The notes under the pieces are model-generated. The model was not told where the DNA came from and ran no database searches. It worked only from the letters and a program-made list of their open reading frames with translations. Both the position numbers and the translations under genes were made by a program. A DNA stretch of 64,000 bases from Jidongwangia harbinensis (GTDB lineage: Bacteria; Actinomycetota; Actinomycetes; Mycobacteriales; Micromonosporaceae): positions 124,001-188,000 of the forward strand of contig NZ_JAIWNC010000011.1 of NCBI RefSeq assembly GCF_020216025.1, in the 5' to 3' direction. Shown in pieces: positions 40,104 to 47,360 of this stretch (position 1 is its first letter; every line of letters begins with the position of its first letter).

Positions 40104-41900
40104 GTGACCGATGATCTCCCGCGCGACGGCATCGACCCGGACGATCCGGCGCGGCTCGCGGCGGCGGGGCCGCGGCCGGCGGAGGCGCAGCCACCCCGGC
40201 GTCGGCGGCCGGCCAGCATGGATCCGCACGAGCTCGGGTTCACGCCGCAGCGCCCGGTCGGCTGGCTGGCCCCGTTGCTGCTGCTCAACACCGGTCTGCG
40301 CACCCTTCTGGCGATCCTGTTCGGCGCCTACCTGGACAAGCGCGAGCTGCAGAACGCTCTGAGCGGCGACGTCTTCGAGCAGCCCGGCCGCGACGGTGAG
40401 TTGTGGCTGGACTACGTCTCCGACCTGGGCGACGGCTTCCACGCCACGTATTCGATCGCGTACCTGCTGGCGCAGCCGCGGCTGGAGATCGGCGGCCGGG
40501 TGCTGCCCCGCGGAGACGTGCTGGTGATGGGCGGCGACCAGGTCTACCCGGTGGCGAACGGCGACGAGTACGAGAACCGGACCAAGGGTCCGTACCGCGC
40601 CGCGCTGCCGGAGTCGCCGGCCGACGGGACGCGGCCCACGCTCTTCGCGTTGCCGGGAAACCATGACTGGTACGACGGGCTCACCGCGTTCCTCCGGCTC
40701 TTCGCGCGGCGCAAGGACGGGCACATCGGCGGATGGCGCACCCAACAGCGCCGGTCGTACTTCGCGGTGAAGCTGCCGTCGAACTGGTGGCTGTTCGCGA
40801 TCGACGAGCAGTTCGGTGCGTACATCGACGATCCGCAGCTGCTGTACTTCGAGAAGGCGGCGGCCGGGGTCGGGCCGCAGGACCGGATCATCCTGCTGGC
40901 GCCGTCGCCGACCTGGGTGAAGGCCGCGGACAAGCCGGCCGCCTACGACGCGGTCGACTACTTCATCCGGACCATCCTGGCGCCGACCGGCGCGCACGTG
41001 CGGGTGCTGATCTCCGGCGACCTGCACCACTACGCCCGGTACAGCGGAGCCGACCGGGAACTGGTCACCTGCGGTGGCGGCGGGGCCTACCTGCTCGGCA
41101 CGCAGGCACTGCCGGACCGGCTCACCGTGCCGCCGAAGGAGACGCTGACCCGCAACGCCAGCCCGAGCCGGGACTACGACCTGGCCGCGTCGTTCCCGGA
41201 TCCGACGACCTCGCGGCGACTGGGCTGGGGCGTGTTCAAGCGGATCACGGTACGCAATCCCGGCTTCGCCACCATGCTGGCGATCGTCCAGACGCTCACG
41301 ATGCTGGCCATGGTCGGCGCGTTCAGCAACGGTGGTGGGCTCGTCCAGCGGGTGTTCAGCATCCCGCTGATCGTGATGCTGTTGGTCGTGACGGGTGGTG
41401 CGGTGCTGTTCGCCCAACCACCCGACGCCAACTCCGACAAGCACGCCCGACATTGGATCCTCGGCATCCTGCACGGGTTGGCCCAGATCGCGCTGGCGGC
41501 CGGCGGCGCGTGGGTGTGGGTGCAGCTGCCGTTCCGGGACTGGGCGTGGCCCGGGCCGCTGGTCGTGGCCGCGGTGCTCTACGCGCCGGTCATCGGCTTC
41601 CTGACAACCCAGGTGGTCGCGGTCTACCTGGTGGTGGCGAGCCAGTTCAAGGTCAACGTGAACGAGTTGTTCGCGGCCCAGGGCATCGAGGACGCGAAGA
41701 GCTTCCTCCGCATGCACATCGCGGCCGACGGCACGCTGACCATCCACGCGATCGGCGTCGACAAGATCTGCCGGAAGTGGCGGGCCGACCCGGACGGGCC
41801 CGCCGACGCGCCGTGGTTGCGGCCGGAGGAGCCGTTGCACACCAGATTGATCGAGGAACCGATCGCGGTCACCGGGCCCGGCACCGGGCGACGACCGTAA
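40104..41900 (+). CDS. Membrane metallophosphoesterase
   Basis: About 598 residues. The calcineurin-like catalytic core has GGDQVYP, PGNHDWYD and a late GDLHHYAR, giving the Asp, Asn-His and His ligands of a two-metal site. An N-terminal hydrophobic segment (about 54-72) and at least four C-terminal helices (about 390-500) flank it. Substrate unknown. GTG 40104 is the best start, but no ribosome site is visible, so it may be leaderless. It converges on ricT. Confidence 0.85.
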   Translation: MTDDLPRDGIDPDDPARLAAAGPRPAEAQPPRRRRPASMDPHELGFTPQRPVGWLAPLLLLNTGLRTLLAILFGAYLDKRELQNALSGDVFEQPGRDGELWLDYVSDLGDGFHATYSIAYLLAQPRLEIGGRVLPRGDVLVMGGDQVYPVANGDEYENRTKGPYRAALPESPADGTRPTLFALPGNHDWYDGLTAFLRLFARRKDGHIGGWRTQQRRSYFAVKLPSNWWLFAIDEQFGAYIDDPQLLYFEKAAAGVGPQDRIILLAPSPTWVKAADKPAAYDAVDYFIRTILAPTGAHVRVLISGDLHHYARYSGADRELVTCGGGGAYLLGTQALPDRLTVPPKETLTRNASPSRDYDLAASFPDPTTSRRLGWGVFKRITVRNPGFATMLAIVQTLTMLAMVGAFSNGGGLVQRVFSIPLIVMLLVVTGGAVLFAQPPDANSDKHARHWILGILHGLAQIALAAGGAWVWVQLPFRDWAWPGPLVVAAVLYAPVIGFLTTQVVAVYLVVASQFKVNVNELFAAQGIEDAKSFLRMHIAADGTLTIHAIGVDKICRKWRADPDGPADAPWLRPEEPLHTRLIEEPIAVTGPGTGRRP

Positions 41901-41949
41901 CCTGACTCCCCCGGCGCCCGGGTCGCCGGCCGGGGGTGGAGCGGCGGGT

Positions 41950-42780
41950 TCAGCCGTACCGTTCCTCGTGCGACTGCCGTGGCCCGCACACCGACGCGCG
42001 GCTGCAGGAGCACCGCGAGCCGTCCGCGTCCATCCGGACGACGACCGCGTCCTTGGGCACGCTGTGGGCGACCACGCGCCCGTCGCCCTCGGGCGTGGTG
42101 ACGCGCGAACCGACGCTCGGCGCGGTCTCCTGGAACTTCTGGTACAGCGGGTGTTCGTACTTGAGGCAGCACATCAGCCGGCCACACGCCCCGGAGATGC
42201 GCAGCGGGTTGAGCGGCAGGTCCTGGTCCTTGGCCATGCGGATGGTGACGGGCTCGAAGTCGGTGAGGAACGTGGCGCAGCACAGGTCCCGGCCGCACGA
42301 GCCGATGCCGCCCTGCACGCGCGCCGAGTCGCGAGCCGACAACTGCCGCAGCTCCACCCGGCACCGGAGGGTGGCGCCGAGGTCCCGGACCAGGGAACGG
42401 AAGTCGACCCGGTGCGGTGCGGTGAAGTAGATGGTCGTCCGGCCGCTGCCGGTGCCGCCCTGCTCCAGCACGTGATCGACCGCGACCACCTTCATCGGTA
42501 GTTCGTGCGCCTTGATCAGCTTCTTGGCGGCGACCTTCGCCTCGGCCTTTCGCTTGCGGAGCAGCTCGTCGCGCCGCAGATCGCGTTCGTCGGCGAGGCC
42601 CGCCACCTTGGGGAAGGCGCCGGTCTCCTCCTCCACCCACTGTGCGGCCCAGACGCACTCCGCCACCTCGGGGCCGTCCTCGGTCGGCACCAGCACACGG
42701 TCACCCACCGCCGGCCGGAAGTCGCCCGGATCGAGGTAGTAGAGGCGGCCGTACCGGTTGAAGCTGACCGCGCACAGCAT
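41950..42780 (-). CDS. ricT: PSP1-domain protein RicT
   Basis: A 276-residue PSP1 protein related to Bacillus RicT (YaaT), part of the iron-sulfur Ric complex that affects RNase Y-dependent mRNA processing and development. The conserved cysteines are in CGRDLCC and CGRLMCC. The PSP1 core runs from VDHVLEQGG to PLYQKFQE, and a late CSCSRASVCG cluster adds more Cys. ATG 42780 has GAGG 8 bp upstream; ATG 42786 is also in frame. In Bacillus the gene sits near holB. Here holB is 3.4 kb away. Confidence 0.9.
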   Translation of the reverse strand: MLCAVSFNRYGRLYYLDPGDFRPAVGDRVLVPTEDGPEVAECVWAAQWVEEETGAFPKVAGLADERDLRRDELLRKRKAEAKVAAKKLIKAHELPMKVVAVDHVLEQGGTGSGRTTIYFTAPHRVDFRSLVRDLGATLRCRVELRQLSARDSARVQGGIGSCGRDLCCATFLTDFEPVTIRMAKDQDLPLNPLRISGACGRLMCCLKYEHPLYQKFQETAPSVGSRVTTPEGDGRVVAHSVPKDAVVVRMDADGSRCSCSRASVCGPRQSHEERYG

Positions 42781-42945
42781 GCCCATGTCCTCACCTTACG
42801 ACGAGAACCGACGAGTACGAAATGTGGGTATTTGAGCTACCCGCGTGGGTTGTCGCATTGATCGGACGCAACTGAGGTGATCGACCGTCGTTGAGCAGTC
42901 CCGTAGACGCCGCTCGTTGCGGCCCACCTCCGGGGAGGAACAATC

Positions 42946-44694
42946 ATGACGTCCGCCAGGCCGCTGGCTGCCAGTGTCGTAGCGCTCGGGCTCGCCGGTG
43001 TGATCACCGCGCCGGCGCCGGCCCTCGCGGCACTCGCGCCTTGCGAACAGATCCAGCGGTACGCCGCACAGTCCGGCGCCGAGCTGCTCCGAATCCGCAC
43101 ACTCGACCGGGGACCGTTCGGCGTGACGTCCCGCGCGAATCCCGGCGCGGTGGGGCCGGGGACCGATGATGCCGGTCGTGGGGTGGGCGGTCCGGGCCGA
43201 CCCGGCCGGGAGGCGGGCGGCCGTGGGCACGGCGTCGGCACCGCAGAGCACGGGCGAGTCAGACCCGGCACGGACCACAGGCAGGTCAGACCCGGCACGG
43301 ACCACGGGCAGGTCAGACCCGGCACGGACCACGAGCAGGTCAGACCCGGCACGGACGTGCGCGGGACGACCGGGAAGGCGGCGTCCGGCCGGAACGTGGA
43401 CGGAGCGTCCGAACGGGCGAAGCCCGGCAGGACCACGAGCGGGACGACCGAGGGCGGGCGCGCCAGCCAGCCGATCGAGGCCGGGCATGCCGGTGAGTCG
43501 GCCCTGGGTCGGGCCGGCGCAGGGACGCGGAGCGACCGTTCCGGTCCGGCCACCGACCCCCGCGGCGCTCCCGGCGCCGACCCCGAGGACGCCACCGGGT
43601 CGGCTGCCGTCTCCGAGGTGGGTGTGGCCGCGGTCAAGTCCGCATTCGTCACGAGCACCGCCCCGAACTCCGCCGCGGTCGGCCGGCTCCTCGGCATCGC
43701 CGGCACGTCGAAGCTGGCCGTACCCCAGATCCAGCAGGCGCCGCCCAGCAACGCCGAGGCCAGCAGGCGCGCCACGGCCGCCGGCGAGGCGGGACCGCTG
43801 TCGCTCGGTGCCGGCGTGCTCCGGTCTCATGCGCGGTGGGAGCGGGGCATGGCGTGCGGAGTTACCGCCGGCACCGTGACCCGGGCGGACGCCACGCTGC
43901 GTAACTCGGAGATCGCGCCGGCGGAGGGTGGGGCGCTGGTGGCCGTACCCGGGACGGGTCGGAGCGTGAGCACGACGGCGCTGGAGCGGCATGCCGGGGC
44001 GGCACGCACCGTGGCGTCCGCGTCGGTGGATACCGGGCGGATCGATCTGCTCGGCGGCGCGGTCCGTGTCACGGTCCAGAAGCCGCCCACGCTCCTGACC
44101 AGCATGTCCACGTCGGACGGCGGGGAGGTGCGCTACGTTCCCGCGGTGGTGACGGTGTCCGGGGAGGACGTCGAGACCGTCAAGCTGGACGCCGCCGGTG
44201 ACAGCGTGGAGGTGGCGCTCGACGGACCTGCCGGGCCGCGCACCGAGTCCGCGGGGCGGCTCGTGGGTGGCGTGCCGCTGGCGCTACCCGTCGTTCCGGA
44301 GGTGCCGTCACTCGGTGTGCCGGAGGCGGCCAGGGTCGCGGGCCCCGGTACGACGCTGCGAGTCTCGATCGGCGACGTCCGTCAGGCCACCGACGGGCAT
44401 GCCGTCGCGGCTCGCGCCAGTGCGCTCACGATCGCGTTGACCCAGGGCGCGACCGGTCCGGGGTACGCGGACCGCCCGGCCCGCGTCCTCCTCGACCTGG
44501 ACGTCGGGGTGCTCGAGTCGGCGTCGGTCGCCCCCGAGCCCAGCGGTGCCGGCGGCGGCGTCCCGGCTGCCGCGGATGATCTGCCGGTGACCGGTCCGCG
44601 GGTCGACCTGCTCGCCCTCGGCGGCGTCGGACTGCTGATCGCCGGGACCGTGGCACTCGTCTTCGGTCTGCGGAAGCGGCGTTTCCGGGCTTGA
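42946..44694 (+). CDS. LPXTG-type cell-surface protein with repeats
   Basis: A 582-residue exported protein. The signal peptide is residues 1-28 (LAASVVALGLAGVITAPAPA then LA). A basic, Gly/Arg-rich disordered region contains 27-bp repeats (RPGTDHGQV). Residues about 240-530 look folded and beta-rich with no recognised domain. The C-terminus has LPVTG, a hydrophobic helix and KRRFRA, a sortase signal. No sortase gene is in the window. ATG 42946 follows GGGGAGGA. It is convergent with the EspC-like cluster. Confidence 0.82.
   Translation: MTSARPLAASVVALGLAGVITAPAPALAALAPCEQIQRYAAQSGAELLRIRTLDRGPFGVTSRANPGAVGPGTDDAGRGVGGPGRPGREAGGRGHGVGTAEHGRVRPGTDHRQVRPGTDHGQVRPGTDHEQVRPGTDVRGTTGKAASGRNVDGASERAKPGRTTSGTTEGGRASQPIEAGHAGESALGRAGAGTRSDRSGPATDPRGAPGADPEDATGSAAVSEVGVAAVKSAFVTSTAPNSAAVGRLLGIAGTSKLAVPQIQQAPPSNAEASRRATAAGEAGPLSLGAGVLRSHARWERGMACGVTAGTVTRADATLRNSEIAPAEGGALVAVPGTGRSVSTTALERHAGAARTVASASVDTGRIDLLGGAVRVTVQKPPTLLTSMSTSDGGEVRYVPAVVTVSGEDVETVKLDAAGDSVEVALDGPAGPRTESAGRLVGGVPLALPVVPEVPSLGVPEAARVAGPGTTLRVSIGDVRQATDGHAVAARASALTIALTQGATGPGYADRPARVLLDLDVGVLESASVAPEPSGAGGGVPAAADDLPVTGPRVDLLALGGVGLLIAGTVALVFGLRKRRFRA
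43261..43356. repeat. 27-bp tandem repeat, 3.5 copies, coding
   Basis: Units AGACCCGGCACGGACCAC then RGGCAGGTC start at 43261, 43288, 43315 and 43342 (partial). They encode RPGTDHxQV nonapeptides in the disordered stalk of the surface protein. Confidence 0.9.
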
Positions 44695-44774
44695 CCGCGT
44701 GCTCGCTCCGCACCGGGCCCCGGCCCGGGGACAAAGCGCCACGGCCCGGCCAAGCACCGGGCACCACCGCCAGG

Positions 44775-45395
44775 TCAAGCGTCGAGTGCCACCGCAAGGT
44801 CTGCCGAGACGGTGGCCACCTCCTGCGCCGCCGCGTAGCTGGTCGCGATCGTCTCGAGGACGCGCGCCGCCACGTCCGCCGCCGCAGCCAGGTCGCCGGC
44901 CGAGGGCAGGCCGGCGTCCACATCCGCGTCCGCGGACAGGCTCAGCGCCTCGGCGGAGGTGAGCACCTCGGCCAGCACCGCCGCCAGGCCGTCGCGGGCG
45001 GCGGTCATCCAGTCGAACATCGCCTCGGCCAGGGCGGCGGTGGCCTCCAGCCGTCCGTCGAGGTTGTCGGGGCCGCCGCTGAGGTGGGCGGCGGCGCGGC
45101 GGCGGGCGGCGTCGTAGGCGTCGGCCGCGTCGCCGGTCCACTCCGCGGGCGGCGGGAGGGAGGCGGCCACCCGGGCACAGGAGCGGGCGCCGGCCCTCAG
45201 CTCGGCTGCGGCGTCGGCCAGGTCGCCGGGTCGCAGGGCGGCGACCGCCTGCACCGCTTCCCACGGCAGCAGGCGCACCCGGCGAAGGTGCCGCCAGACC
45301 TCATGGTCGGCCGGCGCACCACCGGCCGACAGCACCTGGTCGACGCGCCGGAGCAGCGGGCCGGCCGTCTCCAGGAGTGGATCCAGCCGATCCAT
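44775..45395 (-). CDS. Helical hypothetical protein of the YbaB/EspC cluster
   Basis: A 206-residue, Ala-rich, helical protein of unknown function. WTGDAADAYDAARRRAAAHL recalls the W-x-G turn region of WXG100-type secreted proteins, so it may be a type VII secretion-associated substrate or partner. ATG 45395, or GTG 45398, starts 14 bp after the stop of the EspC-like gene. It is third in a three-gene unit. Confidence 0.72.
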   Translation of the reverse strand: MDRLDPLLETAGPLLRRVDQVLSAGGAPADHEVWRHLRRVRLLPWEAVQAVAALRPGDLADAAAELRAGARSCARVAASLPPPAEWTGDAADAYDAARRRAAAHLSGGPDNLDGRLEATAALAEAMFDWMTAARDGLAAVLAEVLTSAEALSLSADADVDAGLPSAGDLAAAADVAARVLETIATSYAAAQEVATVSADLAVALDA

Positions 45396-45408
45396 CACCG
45401 CACCCGGC

Positions 45409-45714
45409 TCACGACAGCTCACGCTCGAGGCGACGGCCGACGGCGTCGTCGGTCTCGGTGTACTGCCGGGCGGTGGTCCGCACGTCGGCGGCCATCCCGG
45501 CGAGCATCGCCGCGGCGTCGACCGCCTCGCGGGAGCGGGCCGCGAGCACGGCGTGCCATCGGGCATACAGCTCGCGGCCGATCCGGCCGGGCGCCCCGGC
45601 GTCGTCGGCACCGAACGCGGCCGCCGGGACGGCCAGCGCCGCGACGCTCCGGTCCACAGTGGTCAGCGTGTCGGCGGCGGCGTCCAGCGTGGATGCCAGG
45701 TGGTCCACGGTCAT
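45409..45714 (-). CDS. EspC-like type VII secretion target
   Basis: A 101-residue, all-helical protein beginning MTVDHLASTLDAAADTLTTV, matching the plan of EspC-family ESX-secreted proteins: a helical hairpin with RIGRELYARWHAVL and a C-terminal helix RTTARQYTETDDAVGRRLER. The Y-x3-D/E export-type pattern appears as YTETD near the end. Its ATG overlaps the ybaB stop (ATGA). No ESX ATPase is in the window. Confidence 0.78.
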   Translation of the reverse strand: MTVDHLASTLDAAADTLTTVDRSVAALAVPAAAFGADDAGAPGRIGRELYARWHAVLAARSREAVDAAAMLAGMAADVRTTARQYTETDDAVGRRLERELS

Positions 45715-46037
45715 CGTTCCTCCAGCGACCGGAACGTCCCGAAGATCTCGGCGTGCAGTTTGTCCCGGGCCCAGCGGGCCGCCTCGGCCGCGTCGGCGAC
45801 CACGGCCTGCACCTCGCGGGCCAGGTCACCCGCGCTGCGATTCTGCAGGCTGCCGCGGATCCGTACGTCAGTGATGTCGCCGGCCGCCGTCACCAGAACC
45901 TCCACGGTGTCATCGGGCGAGTGCACGGACACGACGTGCCCGGTGACCGCTTTCTCGAACTCGGCGCGCAACACGTCGATGCGGCGATAGCGCTCGATCG
46001 CCTCGTCGATCCACGCCTCGTCGATCTCGCGGGCCAT
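45711..46037 (-). CDS. YbaB/EbfC-family DNA-binding protein
   Basis: A 108-residue protein with the YbaB fold: VEVLVTAAGDITDVRIRGSL is the conserved strand region and QAVVADAAEAARWARDKLHA the C-terminal helix. Small YbaB-like proteins are nucleoid-associated and, in actinomycetes, are often paired with WXG100 or EspC-like genes as here. It is first in the three-gene unit. ATG 46037. A consensus DnaA box lies 97 bp upstream. Confidence 0.82.
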   Translation of the reverse strand: MAREIDEAWIDEAIERYRRIDVLRAEFEKAVTGHVVSVHSPDDTVEVLVTAAGDITDVRIRGSLQNRSAGDLAREVQAVVADAAEAARWARDKLHAEIFGTFRSLEER

Positions 46038-46133
46038 CCACAGGGCTCCTCACCGGGCGTACCGCCGTGATTGCGTTACGACACCGAACCGTACCCGGTC
46101 CAGTGAACCCGGCGCACCCATCAATCTGTCCCC

Positions 46134-46142
46134 TGTGGATAA
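46134..46142 (-). promoter_or_regulatory. Consensus DnaA box
   Basis: TGTGGATAA is the exact complement of TTATCCACA. It lies 8 bp after the holB stop and upstream of the YbaB gene. A single box has no proven role. Confidence 0.45.
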
Positions 46143-46150
46143 ACCCCAGC

Positions 46151-47341
46151 TCAGCCCTTCCAGAGATTGAGCATCATCGCTTCCACCGCGATTTTGGGCT
46201 TCACGTTCTGCTCGATCGCGTCCCGGCAGGCGAGTACCGCCTCGAGCCGGCGCAGCGTGCTCTCCGGCGTCCACTTCTCCGCGGCCGCCGCGGACAGCGC
46301 GGCGGTGTCCCGGTGCACCACAGGGACCGGTGCACGCAGCTTGGTGACCAGTACGTCGCGATAGAACCCGGCCAGGTCGACCAGCGCCCGGTCCAGCGCG
46401 TCCCGCTGCGACCGGGTGGCCCGGGACTTCTGGCGGCGTTCCAGGTCCTTCAGTTGCCCGGCGGCGCCGCGCATGGCACCCGCGGCACCCCGGCCGGTGC
46501 CACCGGCGCCGAGTGCCTGCTCCAACGCGGCGCGTTCCGTGGTGTCGTTCTCCGTCACGGCCGCCGCGGACTCCGCCTCGGCCGCCTCGATGAGCGCCGA
46601 CGCGGCGTCGAAACAGGCGCCCACCCCGGTCAGGCGGCGCGGCACGGCCAGCACGGCGTCCCGCCGCCCGCGGGCCTCGGCGTCGCCGGCCAGCCGCTTC
46701 GCCCGGCCCACGTGTCCCTGCGCGGCCGCCGCGGCCCACGCCGCGACGTCGGGGGCGATGCCGTCGCGGCGCACCAGCACCTCGGCCACCGCCTCGGCGG
46801 GAGGTTGCCGCAGCGGCACCACCCGGCACCGCGACCGGATCGTCACCGAGATGTCGTCCGGGTGGGTGGAGGGCGTGCAGAGCAGGAACACGGTCCGCGG
46901 CGGCGGCTCCTCGATCGCCTTCAGCAGCGCGTTGCCGGCCGCCTCGGTGAGCCGGTCGGCGTCCTCCACCACCACCGCCTGCCACCGGCCGCCGGACGGT
47001 GCGGTGCCCGCCCGAAGCACCAGCGCGCGCATCTCGCCGACCCCGATCGACAGACCTTCGGGTACGACGAACCGCACGTCCGCATGGGTGCCGCCGAGCA
47101 CGGTGTGACAGCCGTGGCACTCGCCGCAGCCGGTGCCCTCGCGCTCGCACTGCAACGCCGCGGCTAGCGCGCGGGCGGCCACCGACCGGCCCGACCCGGG
47201 TGGCCCGGTGAAGATCCAGGCGTGGGTCATCGCGCCGTTGCCGGTGGCCGTACCCGCAACGATCCGGGCGGCCGACGCCGCGGCCTGCCGCAGGGTCTCG
47301 ACCGCCTCGTCCTGCCCGACCAGGTCCGCGAAAACGCTCAC
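46151..47341 (-). CDS. holB: DNA polymerase III subunit delta'
   Basis: A 396-residue clamp-loader subunit. It begins VSVFADLVGQDEAVETLRQA. The P-loop is GPPGSGRSVAA with Arg in place of the Walker Lys, so ATP hydrolysis is unlikely, as expected for delta'. CEREGTGCGECHGCH is the zinc module, and EDADRLTEAAGNALLKAIEE with TIRSRCR gives the remaining AAA+ elements. GTG 47341 is chosen since residues before it lack similarity. It starts 19 bp after the tmk fusion stop, a conserved actinobacterial pair. Confidence 0.93.
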   Translation of the reverse strand: MSVFADLVGQDEAVETLRQAAASAARIVAGTATGNGAMTHAWIFTGPPGSGRSVAARALAAALQCEREGTGCGECHGCHTVLGGTHADVRFVVPEGLSIGVGEMRALVLRAGTAPSGGRWQAVVVEDADRLTEAAGNALLKAIEEPPPRTVFLLCTPSTHPDDISVTIRSRCRVVPLRQPPAEAVAEVLVRRDGIAPDVAAWAAAAAQGHVGRAKRLAGDAEARGRRDAVLAVPRRLTGVGACFDAASALIEAAEAESAAAVTENDTTERAALEQALGAGGTGRGAAGAMRGAAGQLKDLERRQKSRATRSQRDALDRALVDLAGFYRDVLVTKLRAPVPVVHRDTAALSAAAAEKWTPESTLRRLEAVLACRDAIEQNVKPKIAVEAMMLNLWKG

Positions 47342-47360
47342 GGCGACCAGTTTGCCGTGC

